This document shows, in pieces, positions 1-7,104 of a DNA stretch of 42,852 nucleotides. Position 1 is the first letter of the stretch; each line of letters opens with the position of its first letter. The stretch is from positions 1 through 42,852 of IMG/VR virus record IMGVR_UViG_3300046683_000166. One strand, written 5' to 3'. The notes under the pieces are model-generated. The model made no database searches, was not told the DNA's origin, and saw nothing but the letters and a program-made list of their open reading frames with translations. The stretch is from a virus. The position numbers and the translations under genes were made by a program.

Positions 1-149
1 GTGTCGGCGACGTGTTGGATCAGGCATGTTCTGACCAAGGCGCGGAAAGCAATCGAGACTTCGCATTATGCGTTATTCGATAAGGATGCGGTTGGATCAG
101 CGGTTCCCAAGATCGAGGCGGCAGCGCGCGGTTTGCAAGCCGGCGACAT
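1..149. repeat. Terminal redundancy, left copy
   Basis: These bases recur at 42702-42852 as the last 151 bases of the window. The copies match without a break from base 24 to 149 (126 bases), but the right copy carries two extra bases (GC) just before that stretch, so the first 23 bases are out of register. The repeat lies inside one reading frame that runs from 41630 through the junction to 579. A run of 126 identical bases inside a gene suits an assembler overlap of a circular map better than a packaged direct terminal repeat. The indel near the very end suggests an assembly tip error. Confidence 0.9.
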
Positions 150-579
150 GAGCAAGTACGAGGATTTCGTTTCCAACACGCCTACGCGACGCGAGGGGGC
201 AGTTCAGGTGCTGCAGACGTTGATGCACCCTGGCAATGATGCGATCGGACCGAAGGTGATCGATGTACTGAAAGGTATGGACCCCGCAGCGAGAAAGCAG
301 TTCATCATGGATCTGCCACCGGAGGCATTGGCTCGAGCGCAGACGATCGCCGAATCTGCCGCCACGCCGATGCCGAAGTCCGGCAATCTTTTGGGCGAAG
401 CCTATCAACAGGCCAAATCGAGAACATTACCTGTCGTCGCAGCGGAGGCGCTTGGATCAATGGCGGGTGTGCCAGGACTGGTGACCGCTGGCATTACCGC
501 CGCTGCGCTGAAGAAAGCCGCCAGCGTGCATCACAATGCGTTGTTAGCGGCGGCTAAAGCCAAGCAGGCCGCGCGATGA
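1..579 (+). CDS. C-terminal part of the last DNA-ejection-type virion protein (continues from 41630)
   Basis: This is the 3' end of the gene that starts at 41630 and runs off the right edge. The first 7-8 codons here are read in a wrong frame because the left edge lacks two bases present in the right copy. From the residues HVLTKARK onward it matches the right-end frame exactly. Joined across the overlap the protein is about 550 aa. This part is Ala-rich and mostly helical, with a possible amphipathic or membrane-active stretch near the C-terminus (GVPGLVTAGITAAALKKAAS). By position after two other ejection-type proteins it is the counterpart of P22 gp16/gp20. The GTG at base 1 is not a real start. 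Confidence 0.8.
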   Translation: MSATCWIRHVLTKARKAIETSHYALFDKDAVGSAVPKIEAAARGLQAGDMSKYEDFVSNTPTRREGAVQVLQTLMHPGNDAIGPKVIDVLKGMDPAARKQFIMDLPPEALARAQTIAESAATPMPKSGNLLGEAYQQAKSRTLPVVAAEALGSMAGVPGLVTAGITAAALKKAASVHHNALLAAAKAKQAAR

Positions 580-644
580 TCTTCGCCGCGTTGTTTCTGC
601 TTTCGCTCGCGATCTACTCAATTTTGACGGATGACCCGGCATGA
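576..644 (+). CDS. 22-aa predicted single-pass membrane microprotein
   Basis: A 22-residue frame begins at an ATG overlapping the stop of the ejection protein (ATGA). It ends in a TGA that overlaps the tailspike ATG (ATGA again). The product MIFAALFLLSLAIYSILTDD is almost wholly one hydrophobic helix with an acidic C-terminal tail. Start and stop both being coupled to flanking genes, with no other use for the 61-base gap, argues for translation. It may simply carry ribosomes into the tailspike gene or be a tiny lysis or membrane peptide; the function is unknown. Confidence 0.5.
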   Translation: MIFAALFLLSLAIYSILTDDPA

Positions 645-2722
645 TATTTTTCTCTCCGCGCTATCAGGCGCTCGATCACAACGGCGATCCGCTTCCTGGC
701 GCGAAGCTGCATACCTACCTCGCGGGCACGACGACCACGCTCAAGAATACGTGGTCTGACTATCTGCTGACGACGTTGCATCAAAATCCGGTCGTGGCCG
801 ATTCGGCTGGCTACTTCCCCGGCATCTATCTCAGCGGCAACTATTATTTCGTCCTCAATGATTCGACCGATGCGAACATCTGGACGCAGGATCACGTCAA
901 TCAGATCTCGGCGTCCGACATCTCATTCGGAAACGGTTCGATCACGGTCGCTCAGAAGCTCGGACAGTTCTTTCATGTCGCCGACTACGGTGCGATCGGT
1001 GACGGTGCGACCGACGATACGACTGCGATCAAGAACGCATGTCAGGCGGTGCAGGCGAATGGCGGCGGGACGCTGCTGTTCGATCCGAAAACCTATCTGA
1101 TCTATCCGACCGGGACGTTCGCCGGCAGTACGATCATCATGAATACATTCGCGTCGTGTCGTGGCGTGCATTTGGATGGACGTGGCGCAATTCTCACGAT
1201 TCAGGATGTGTTCGCGACGACTGAGCGGCTGTATCTGTTCAAGTTCGACAACTGCGCGCATGTGACGGTTGAGAACTTCTCGACGGTGCAGACCAAGGAA
1301 ACGGTTATCGGGAACGCGGAAACGCGGGGCCATTGCCCGGTCACCGTCAGTAACTCGACTCACAACGTCATCTGTCGCAACATCGATCAGACGGGGGGGA
1401 TCATTGGCTTTGTCGCCTCGAGAGTCGCCGCGTCTGAGGCATTGGCGACGTCGTGTTACGAGATCAAGATCTCGAACTGGAATACGGACTTCGTCGCCTA
1501 TCCGTTGTCCTTCCAATACTCGGGCAACAACGTCGATATCGAGAACTGCAAGGCGATCAACCCCGGCCGGTTCTACTTCCCCTATGGGGTGCGCGGCCAC
1601 AAGTTGCGCAACTGTTGGGTGGTCGATCCACTGACGTCGCCGACGCTGCATCTGGCGAACTATGTGGGCATTGCCGACTCGGCTTTCCTCGAGAACATCG
1701 ACGTCGATGTCTCGTTCATCTGTGCGGGAACCACGCAGTCGGACTGGTGTGCGCTCGACTTTGAATCCCCGATCGCGGGTGCCGGTGCCTATCCCGCCTA
1801 CATCCGCAACATCAATCTGAAACTGAATGGCGTGTTCCCGGCCGGTGCCAACCAGCACATCATGTTTTCGATCATCAAGAAGGTGGATGGTGGCTCGTAC
1901 GATACGCAGACGCGCGGGTACTTTGTCGAGAACGTGACGGTTGGCGGCAACGTCCGGCTCGGTCAGGCATCCTCGACGTTGATGAACATCATGTCATCGA
2001 CCAATACGGGAACCTGGACAACCGGCGAGTTCGTTCGCAACGTCGCGGTGAAGGATCTGGTTGTCACCGGAACGTCGGGCGGCTCGGCGTCGCTGGTTGG
2101 CTACAACGCCATCGTCGATGCGATCAAGTTCGAGAATGTCACGTTGCCGGATGGCATTACCTATGACGGGACGGCCCAAAGAGGGACGTTCTACCGCAAC
2201 AGCCTGATCGGGACGACCTATTATCGCGATGCGCTGGTCGAGAGTTCGTCGGCATCCGCGGTGGTCACGTCGGGTCAGCGGACGATTGTCGAACTTGCCT
2301 CGGATGTGGCATCGACCGCATCGACCGCGTTTCAAGATGTAACAGGACTCGCGTGGACTGTCGTGTCCGGTGCCAGCTATCGATTCAAAGCGACCCTGAT
2401 GTATTACACCTCTGTCGCGACGATCGGTATCCGCGTGTCGATTGCTATTCCATCTGTTACGCACTCGGCGTATCACACTGAAGTATCCGTTGGTGCGGCT
2501 AACGGTGCCAACGCCGCGATCACGTTCGAGAACTGGCAGACCGCGGCTGACTCCGGCACGACCTCGGCGGACTCTATGACGACCACCGGCGGCAACCTCT
2601 GCACGATCGAAGGGATCATCAAGCCCTCTGCGGGAGGCGTGCTGCAGATCCGATTCGCCCCCGAAACAGCCACGGCGAGTGGTGTCATCATCAAAGCGGG
2701 TTCGACACTGGAAGTCTGGTAG
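641..2722 (+). CDS. Tailspike protein with head-binding domain and pectate-lyase-like beta-helix
   Basis: This 693-aa virion protein should bind and probably depolymerise host surface polysaccharide. Residues 1-90 resemble a podoviral spike head-binding domain (SPRYQALDHNGDPLPGAKL, then a VVADSAGYFPGIYLSGNYYF segment). Residues 112-155 carry the pectate_lyase_3 signature VADYGAIGDGATDDTTAI followed by a GGGTLLF strand. Residues 160-530 have repeated hydrophobic strands typical of a right-handed beta-helix (GVHLDGRGA, VTVENFSTVQ, NVDIENCKAINPG). From about 540 to the end is a Thr/Ser/Ala-rich domain that looks like a C-terminal jelly-roll, perhaps for trimerisation. The gene follows the ejection proteins, as in P22-type maps. 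No catalytic residue could be assigned by eye. Confidence 0.88.
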   Translation: MIFFSPRYQALDHNGDPLPGAKLHTYLAGTTTTLKNTWSDYLLTTLHQNPVVADSAGYFPGIYLSGNYYFVLNDSTDANIWTQDHVNQISASDISFGNGSITVAQKLGQFFHVADYGAIGDGATDDTTAIKNACQAVQANGGGTLLFDPKTYLIYPTGTFAGSTIIMNTFASCRGVHLDGRGAILTIQDVFATTERLYLFKFDNCAHVTVENFSTVQTKETVIGNAETRGHCPVTVSNSTHNVICRNIDQTGGIIGFVASRVAASEALATSCYEIKISNWNTDFVAYPLSFQYSGNNVDIENCKAINPGRFYFPYGVRGHKLRNCWVVDPLTSPTLHLANYVGIADSAFLENIDVDVSFICAGTTQSDWCALDFESPIAGAGAYPAYIRNINLKLNGVFPAGANQHIMFSIIKKVDGGSYDTQTRGYFVENVTVGGNVRLGQASSTLMNIMSSTNTGTWTTGEFVRNVAVKDLVVTGTSGGSASLVGYNAIVDAIKFENVTLPDGITYDGTAQRGTFYRNSLIGTTYYRDALVESSSASAVVTSGQRTIVELASDVASTASTAFQDVTGLAWTVVSGASYRFKATLMYYTSVATIGIRVSIAIPSVTHSAYHTEVSVGAANGANAAITFENWQTAADSGTTSADSMTTTGGNLCTIEGIIKPSAGGVLQIRFAPETATASGVIIKAGSTLEVW

Positions 2723-3111
2723 TGGACTTTCATGACGGGATCGCCGCCCGGACCGTGTACGGCGAATCCCGCGGTGAGACATCAGAAGGACGACTCGCAG
2801 TCGCGCATGTGATCCGCAATCGGCTCAAGACGGGGCGATGGGGCACCACGGTTGCGGCTGTTTGCCTGGCTCCATCGCAGTTCTCGTGCTGGCTCTCGTC
2901 CGACCCGAATCGCCGGAAGATGTTGGAACTCGCTGAGGATGATTTCGCGCTGATGTACTGCGCCGAATCGTGGCTCGCGTCGGAGCATCTGCCAGATCCG
3001 TCCCTCGGGGCGACGTTCTATCAGGTCGTTGGGACGGGTGCGCGCTGGTCGATCGGCCAGACGCCATTGGTCGTGATTGGGAAACAGGAGTTCTACGGGG
3101 GTATCGCGTGA
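2722..3111 (+). CDS. SleB-like cell-wall hydrolase (endolysin candidate)
   Basis: A 129-aa protein with the Hydrolase_2/SleB signature: AARTVYGESRGETSEGRLAV followed by AHVIRNR near the N-terminus, then QFSCW and later a GATFYQ segment. Glu15 in YGESRGE is the expected catalytic acid of this lytic-transglycosylase-like family. There is no signal peptide, so it would need a holin to reach the peptidoglycan. The GTG start at 2722 overlaps the tailspike TAG by one base. It begins the lysis region, with spanins and a holin candidate downstream, and is the best endolysin candidate here. Confidence 0.85.
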   Translation: MDFHDGIAARTVYGESRGETSEGRLAVAHVIRNRLKTGRWGTTVAAVCLAPSQFSCWLSSDPNRRKMLELAEDDFALMYCAESWLASEHLPDPSLGATFYQVVGTGARWSIGQTPLVVIGKQEFYGGIA

Positions 3112-3365
3112 TCGCTATTACGTACGGAATGCGGCGCAAGTGGGTCAAGGTCGAGCAGCCGCAACGCAAGATATCGGCTGCCAGTGTCGCCGCTGATGTA
3201 GCAATGTTCTTAAAAAGCGGTCACGCTATAACTTACGTTCCTATCGGAGTGACTGGCGAAATGGATGTGGTGAAGGCATCTCGAGAGCGGGCTGCGGTAT
3301 CCAGACGCAAGCGGCCCATGCCCTCGGGTTCGACCAAACATGCGCGTCCCCCAACGGTCTATTGA
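3108..3365 (+). CDS. Small basic protein of unknown function
   Basis: An 85-aa frame opens with GTG at 3108, overlapping the hydrolase TGA (GTGA), and ends in a TGA that overlaps the next ATG. An upstream in-frame ATG at 2970 would overlap the hydrolase by 140 bases, and the residues it adds look like a shadow of that gene, so the short form was chosen. The product starts VIAITYGMRRKWVKVEQPQR and ends in a basic Pro/Arg/Lys-rich tail. It is probably cytoplasmic and was not recognised. Confidence 0.55.
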   Translation: MIAITYGMRRKWVKVEQPQRKISAASVAADVAMFLKSGHAITYVPIGVTGEMDVVKASRERAAVSRRKRPMPSGSTKHARPPTVY

Positions 3366-3580
3366 TGGGTGACGACTATTGGCATGTTTCAGACGACCCT
3401 TCTGCAGATCGCGACGGCAAGCCGGACACCGATTTGCTGAGCGACATACTGCGTGATCTCACAGAACAATGCATTGAACGTGATCAGACGCAACGGGCGA
3501 TCGATGCGTTAGATCCTCTCGTCCACCCGCCTCAGACTGACGCCGACCGTGGCAAACGCAATCTTGGCCGTCAGTTCTAA
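3365..3580 (+). CDS. Small acidic protein of unknown function
   Basis: A 71-aa product (MGDDYWHVSDDPSADRDGKP...) starts at ATG 3365, which shares its A with the preceding TGA. An in-frame TTG one codon upstream is a weaker choice. It is rich in Asp and Arg, has a central helix (DLLSDILRDLTEQCIERDQT) and no membrane segment. It sits between the hydrolase and the membrane proteins of the lysis region, and no family was recognised. About 100 bases after it (3581-3683) hold no convincing gene. Confidence 0.55.
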   Translation: MGDDYWHVSDDPSADRDGKPDTDLLSDILRDLTEQCIERDQTQRAIDALDPLVHPPQTDADRGKRNLGRQF

Positions 3581-3683
3581 CCGTCCGCTCGGCCCGCATT
3601 GGGTTGTTCAACAGCTCCCTCCTGTTGCCAGTGCGGTGCCGAGTCTCGAGGTGGCAAACAGGGGTCAATGAGAGTAAAACTGA

Positions 3684-4046
3684 ATGATAGAACTCGATGA
3701 GACTCCGGCTGGAAAACGCTTGGTGGCTATCACGCTCAGCGAGAAAACGACTTTTGGGGTCACCCTCGGTCTGTTAGCCGCCGTCGTGATCGGTCTGTAT
3801 GGCGCGGGTTGGCAATTGCGCGGCTATGCGGTGAAGATCGAAGAGAACTCGATTGCGCTCGAGGCGAATACCAAGGCGGTCAACGCACAAATCAGACAAC
3901 TGATCGAAGTCCAGCAAGCCGACAATGATCGCCTACGCACCCTCGAGAACGCCGTACTCGTCCTGACTACCGAGTCGAATGTGAATGCCGGCCGCGGTCA
4001 TCTGTTGATGTTCGACAACAAAGACGAAGCCAAATCCCGCAAATGA
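3684..4046 (+). CDS. Single-pass membrane protein with C-terminal coiled coil
   Basis: A 120-aa protein with a short charged N-terminus, one transmembrane helix at about residues 23-43 (TFGVTLGLLAAVVIGLYGAG) and then a heptad-like helix (EENSIALEANTKAVNAQIRQLIEVQQ). The topology is N-in with a long periplasmic or cytoplasmic rod. It lies in the lysis region and overlaps the next gene by four bases (ATGA). It could be a holin partner, an antiholin or a tail-associated membrane protein. It looks like an inner spanin too, but a clear spanin pair exists downstream. Confidence 0.6.
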   Translation: MIELDETPAGKRLVAITLSEKTTFGVTLGLLAAVVIGLYGAGWQLRGYAVKIEENSIALEANTKAVNAQIRQLIEVQQADNDRLRTLENAVLVLTTESNVNAGRGHLLMFDNKDEAKSRK

Positions 4047-4285
4047 GTGAGACGGTCGAAGATATCGAGAAAATCCGCGTCTCGCTTGCCACCGTTGCGA
4101 AATGGGTGACCAGCGCAATCAGTGTCGCGATTACGGTGTTCTTTGCATGGCGGCAGATCGATCAGCGGCTGTCGGAGATGGAAAAGAATCTCTCTAACAT
4201 GCAGATGGAGATCCGCGGCGATGTCGATCGCACGTTAGACCGCGTGCACAATCTCGAAGATCATGTGCAATGGCGGCATGAGTAA
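4043..4285 (+). CDS. Small membrane protein with C-terminal coiled coil
   Basis: An 80-aa protein translationally coupled to 3684-4046 (ATGA). A hydrophobic segment lies at about residues 18-36 (VAKWVTSAISVAITVFFAWR), followed by a coiled-coil helix (IDQRLSEMEKNLSNMQMEIR). Together with its upstream neighbour, which has the same layout, it forms a pair of one-pass coiled-coil proteins that might oligomerise. This size and shape is common among phage holin-like and DUF-type proteins, but no specific family was identified. Confidence 0.6.
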   Translation: MSETVEDIEKIRVSLATVAKWVTSAISVAITVFFAWRQIDQRLSEMEKNLSNMQMEIRGDVDRTLDRVHNLEDHVQWRHE

Positions 4286-4317
4286 ACAAGTCATGGAAGC
4301 TACGCTATACTGATTTC

Positions 4318-4614
4318 ATGCGCATCGATCTTTACATACACAACGAAGATGATGCGGCATTCAGGCTCTACGTTCGACAATCACTGGAGACTCTCATGGC
4401 TAGCAATGCAGAACTGCAAGCGGATCTCGAAGCGGTCACGGCGCAAGTCGCTAAGATCGGTACGGAAACCTCAGCCACGTTGCAGAAAGTCACCGATTTG
4501 GAAGCTGCGCTCGCTGCTGCGGGTGGCACTACTCCCGAAGTCGATGCGGCGATGGTTGCACTGAAAGCGCAGGTCAAACTCGTCGATGACATGGTCCCCG
4601 ACCCCCAGGCGTAA
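4318..4614 (+). CDS. Coiled-coil protein, likely N-terminal part of a frameshift fusion
   Basis: A 98-aa product starts MRIDLYIHNEDDAAFRLYV and continues as an Ala/Glu/Val-rich heptad helix (ETLMASNAELQADLEAVTAQ). The MRIDLYIH opening followed by a coiled coil is a recurrent small phage protein type. It ends in VDDMVPDPQA and TAA. A frame displaced by -1 continues from the C-runs just before this stop with no stop codon into the 4683-5549 product, so the two may be one protein made by slippage. Confidence 0.7.
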   Translation: MRIDLYIHNEDDAAFRLYVRQSLETLMASNAELQADLEAVTAQVAKIGTETSATLQKVTDLEAALAAAGGTTPEVDAAMVALKAQVKLVDDMVPDPQA

Positions 4615-4682
4615 GCGGCCTATTTCCCGCTAATAGTTTCTGGAATAGCCGGATCGACAAGGCTCCTCTCCATCCGACGCGG
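4594..4682 (+). other. Probable -1 frameshift site and start-less coding segment
   Basis: Frame 3 is open from 4590 (after a TGA at 4587) to 5549, but has no ATG, GTG or TTG before 4683. The untranslated-looking part nevertheless reads GVSGLFPANSFWNSRIDK..., which resembles the normal beginning (FPA.N.WN..ID..PV) of the family to which the downstream protein belongs. The preceding gene crosses two C-runs, CCCC at 4596-4599 and CCCCC at 4602-4606. At the second, a ribosome with CCC in the P-site at 4603 can slip back one base onto another CCC. The alternative is a one-base sequencing or assembly error in a C-run. Confidence 0.6.
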
Positions 4683-5549
4683 GTGGTGGACGTGAACATG
4701 CACGGGGGCCATAGCCTCCATGCGGATTTCGGCACGGTGTACAACGGCAAGCCGAATGGGATTCCGGTGAACCATGTCGGTAACTCGACGCCGCGCAAGG
4801 TGGTCACATATCACACGCCTAACTATGCGGATGAGTCGGACCCAATGCCGGCCCAAGGGTTGCCGATTCCTGATGACGTGAAGATCGAGGCATGGCCGGA
4901 TACGGGTGACGGTGCTGACCACCACATGCTGTTGCTCGATGCGGACAATCATCTGCTGCACGAACTGTATTCGATTCGGCTCGAGGCGGATGGCTCTTAC
5001 TCGACGGGCGTCCATGCGCAATGGGATCTAACCTCTAACGCTCTAAGACCGAATGGGTGGACCTCTGCTGACGTCGCGGGACTTCCCATTACGCCGCTCT
5101 TGGTGAGATACGATGAAGCCGCGGCTGGTTTGATTCCGCATGCCATTCGGTTCTGTCTCGACTTATCGAAAGGACAGGTCTGGCCGGCAAGACATCCCGG
5201 TACTTCAGGGGGTGACTTGAGTCCGCCTATGGGCACTCGGGTGCGATTGAAGGCGGCGTTTGATATCGATCAGGGACACTGGCCGATCTCGGACAGCAAC
5301 GGCAATGTGACGGGTTATTACGACGCCGTGTTATCGCCGATCTGTCACACTATCCTGCAGTGCATGAAGGATTACGGACTGATCCTGGCTGACCATGCAG
5401 GGGACTGGTTTTTCGAGGGGGAACCGGACCCGCGATGGAATGACGATGAACTGCATCTATTCGGTGTCATTCCCGCAATGGCGTTTGAAGTGTTCGATAA
5501 CGAAGCGTTGATGGTTGACCCGGATTCAATGGAAACAAAGGAGACCTGA
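4683..5549 (+). CDS. Phage/bacterial secreted-type domain protein of unknown activity
   Basis: The frame from GTG 4683 gives 288 aa, but the domain appears to begin some 25 codons upstream without a start codon, so the real product is probably a fusion with 4318-4614. Recognisable landmarks are HADFGT, YADESDPMP, DHHMLLLDADNHLLHELY, TSNALRPNGWTSADVAGLPI, LVRYDEAAAGLIPHA, PPMGTRVRLKA, YGLILADHAGDWFFEGEPDP and RWNDDEL. This combination is familiar from uncharacterised bacterial secreted proteins; their activity is not known to me. It lies between coiled-coil proteins and the holin candidate, so it may be a tail-associated fibre or part of the lysis region. Confidence 0.75.
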   Translation: MVDVNMHGGHSLHADFGTVYNGKPNGIPVNHVGNSTPRKVVTYHTPNYADESDPMPAQGLPIPDDVKIEAWPDTGDGADHHMLLLDADNHLLHELYSIRLEADGSYSTGVHAQWDLTSNALRPNGWTSADVAGLPITPLLVRYDEAAAGLIPHAIRFCLDLSKGQVWPARHPGTSGGDLSPPMGTRVRLKAAFDIDQGHWPISDSNGNVTGYYDAVLSPICHTILQCMKDYGLILADHAGDWFFEGEPDPRWNDDELHLFGVIPAMAFEVFDNEALMVDPDSMETKET

Positions 5550-5551
5550 CG

Positions 5552-5752
5552 ATGGAGAGTAAAGACTGGTGGATGAGCAAGACGATCTGGACGGGCCTTG
5601 TGACGTCGCTGGTGGCGATCGCCACAGGTGTGGGGGTCAAACTCGACTGGCTGACACCTGAAATGCAGGGGTCCATCGTCACTTCGTTGATGGCGGTTGC
5701 CGGCGTCGTTGTCGTCATTCTGCGTAAGAACAGCAATACGGCGATCAAATGA
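5552..5752 (+). CDS. Holin candidate, two transmembrane segments
   Basis: A 66-aa protein preceded by a good ribosome-binding site (AAAGGAG, 5537-5543). It has a charged N-terminus (MESKDWWMSKTIW), a first hydrophobic segment (TGLVTSLVAIATGVGVKLDW), a short polar turn (TPEMQGS), a second segment (IVTSLMAVAGVVVVILR) and a basic tail. Two helices, this size and immediate upstream placement to the spanins fit a class II holin that would release the SleB-like endolysin. Other tiny membrane proteins nearby (3684, 4043) are rival candidates. Confidence 0.72.
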   Translation: MESKDWWMSKTIWTGLVTSLVAIATGVGVKLDWLTPEMQGSIVTSLMAVAGVVVVILRKNSNTAIK

Positions 5753-6009
5753 TGGTCTGGCTGTTCGCCGGGTTCTGCGTGGTCATCGTCCTGATGATCT
5801 ACAGGGCGTACAGCGCGGGGCGTGGGGCGGGTTCAGTGGCATCCTTGGCAAAGGGGCAGGGTGATGTACTCGACGCTGTTACGAAGGCGGATGCGGTCAG
5901 GGTGGCTGTTGCTCGTGAGCCTACTCCTATGGAGCTGCTGCGCCAGAAATGGAGTCGAGAATCCGTATTGCCGGATCAGCCAACCGATCCTGATCAGCCA
6001 AAAGGATGA
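5749..6009 (+). CDS. Inner-membrane spanin candidate (Rz-like)
   Basis: An 86-aa product with an N-terminal transmembrane anchor (VWLFAGFCVVIVLMIYRAY) and a soluble, charged periplasmic part. It overlaps the holin candidate by four bases (ATGA) and contains the beginning of the outer-spanin gene in the +1-shifted frame (5891-6103). Nested lipoprotein genes are typical of Rz/Rz1 pairs, which fuse inner and outer membranes at the last lysis step. The protein is shorter than lambda Rz (153 aa) and its coiled-coil region is small, so the call depends largely on context. Confidence 0.65.
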   Translation: MMVWLFAGFCVVIVLMIYRAYSAGRGAGSVASLAKGQGDVLDAVTKADAVRVAVAREPTPMELLRQKWSRESVLPDQPTDPDQPKG

Positions 6010-6103
6010 GATGAGCGACGAGACGGCGCGGCAGATTCTCACTCACAACGAGACTTGGGAAGCCATTTGCAGCCCTATTCACAGCGCACCAAAGACGCCG
6101 TGA
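5891..6103 (+). CDS. Outer-membrane spanin lipoprotein (Rz1-like), nested
   Basis: A 70-aa product begins MRSGWLLLVSLLLWSCCARN, a lipoprotein signal with Cys16 or Cys17 as the lipidation site; Trp at -2 is unusual for a lipobox. The mature part reads PYCRISQPILISQKDEMS followed by ILTHNETWEAIC. The YC..PI.IS...D and HN..W...C pattern recurs in phage Rz1-like proteins. It begins inside the inner-spanin frame and continues about 95 bases beyond it. A longer frame from 5822 adds a basic non-signal N-terminus, so the ATG at 5891 was chosen. Confidence 0.78.
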   Translation: MRSGWLLLVSLLLWSCCARNGVENPYCRISQPILISQKDEMSDETARQILTHNETWEAICSPIHSAPKTP

Positions 6104-6261
6104 TGGCGGTGGTACGTGACCGAGACGGCATCGATCGCCGGATCGTTGAACTCCGATCGGAACTGCATGAGTTACTGTCGGTGCGACTGACGGATGTGCA
6201 GATCGCCGAGAAACATGGGTTGTCACATGCGACGATTTCTTACTGGATCAATGGGAGATAG
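6103..6261 (+). CDS. Small helix-turn-helix protein
   Basis: A 52-aa protein starting at ATG 6103, coupled to the outer-spanin stop (TGATG). The C-terminal half reads LTDVQIAEKHGLSHATISYW, a compact helix-turn-helix (recognition helix LSHATISYWING) as in sigma-like and CRISPR-unrelated small phage DNA-binding proteins. An upstream in-frame ATG (6055) would overlap the spanin and is less likely. It could be a late-gene regulator; the target is unknown. Confidence 0.65.
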   Translation: MAVVRDRDGIDRRIVELRSELHELLSVRLTDVQIAEKHGLSHATISYWINGR

Positions 6262-6263
6262 AA

Positions 6264-6398
6264 ATGCCGCTCGAGAAAGGTTCAAGCAAAAATGTCGTAT
6301 CAAAGAACATCGAGAAATTGGTCAAGGAAGGACGGCCCCAACGCCAGGCGGTTGCGATCGCCCTCAACGAGGCTCGGGCGCCACGCCGACCGAAGTAG
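6264..6398 (+). CDS. 44-aa conserved small phage protein (KNVVSKNI type)
   Basis: The product reads MPLEKGSSKNVVSKNIEKLV then KEGRPQRQAVAIALNEAR and a basic tail. This pattern, 'kG.s..vvs.Ni...i..GkpqkQAvAIAl..A', is a frequent short protein in phages and some bacteria with no established role. It follows the HTH gene after two bases and has GGGAGATAGAA as a ribosome-binding region. It is the last rightward gene of this block. Its final 35 bases overlap the 3' end of the opposite-strand gene 6364-7104. Confidence 0.75.
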   Translation: MPLEKGSSKNVVSKNIEKLVKEGRPQRQAVAIALNEARAPRRPK

Positions 6399-7104
6399 TC
6401 TCCCGCTCTTTCAGCATCGCGTCAGCGAATCGGTATGCGATTTGGGCTACGGTAGCCGGCATCTCGTCAATATCGTCTAACGAAGCGAATCGGATGGCTC
6501 TCGCCGCGAAGTAGTCCCGCAGCGATAGCTGATGAACATAGATTCGATAGCCTTCCGGCGTCTCATACGGTTCTATTGGTTGTTCCATTCCTTTCCCTCC
6601 GTAGTAGCCCGTCCGTAACATCTCCCGCAACGCATCTAGTTCTTGGGTGAGAGATGCGACTTGCGCCTGATATTGTCGAATCACGTCAGCATCAAGAGCG
6701 GTGTGTTCCGCCTGTGCCGCTACCTCTGCACGTAGGCCATCTAACTCTTGGGCTAGTGTGGCTATATGTTTTCGATAGGCGATCAACATCTCTGCGTCTG
6801 GTTCACATAGCTGCGGGTTCTTGCATCGTTCTAGCTCTTGGGTCAGAGATGCGACTTGGGCGGCGTGTTCTTTGTATAGACGATCAATCCGGTATTCGTA
6901 TTTTTCGCGCTGGTCGTTCATTGCATGGTCGTCGGCAATTCTCGCGTCATACATGCCCTGCCATTGCTCGCGATAGCGCTCCAACTTCGCGTTCTCTTTC
7001 GCCTGTGCCGCTACCTCTGCACGTAGGCTAGCGATGGTCTTATCCTTCTCGCGAACCGTCTCGGACCAGAAGGCATCGAGTTTGTCTTCATTCGTATCGC
7101 TCAT
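6364..7104 (-). CDS. Long coiled-coil protein with conserved C-terminal domain
   Basis: A 246-aa protein, last gene of the leftward operon. Residues 1-160 are coiled coil and contain two internal repeats, LRAEVAAQA (twice) and QVASLTQEL (twice), which are also near-identical at DNA level (for example about 6710-6737 and 7002-7029). The C-terminal 80 residues look like a separate domain: YETPEGYRIYVHQLSLRDYF, then DIDEMPATVAQIAYRFADAM. The latter resembles a small conserved phage/prophage domain of unknown function, often seen alone. The repeats suggest internal duplication by recombination. Confidence 0.75.
   Translation of the reverse strand: MSDTNEDKLDAFWSETVREKDKTIASLRAEVAAQAKENAKLERYREQWQGMYDARIADDHAMNDQREKYEYRIDRLYKEHAAQVASLTQELERCKNPQLCEPDAEMLIAYRKHIATLAQELDGLRAEVAAQAEHTALDADVIRQYQAQVASLTQELDALREMLRTGYYGGKGMEQPIEPYETPEGYRIYVHQLSLRDYFAARAIRFASLDDIDEMPATVAQIAYRFADAMLKERETTSVGVAPEPR

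Noticed and set aside
923-1858. 311-aa open frame on the minus strand inside the tailspike gene
   Set aside because: Arg/Asp-rich shadow of a GC-rich coding frame; no start context and the plus-strand tailspike is well supported.
1994-2782. 262-aa minus-strand frame in the tailspike 3' part
   Set aside because: Same shadow composition (Arg, Gly, Asp rich), crosses the gene boundary.
4306-4311. TATACT as a possible -10 element before gene 4318
   Set aside because: No acceptable -35 at 16-18 bases and it would make an almost leaderless transcript inside a coupled operon.
6696-7029. Repeated blocks considered as CRISPR or tandem DNA repeats
   Set aside because: They are two-copy coiled-coil codon repeats in frame (LRAEVAAQA, QVASLTQEL); no regular spacers and no cas genes.
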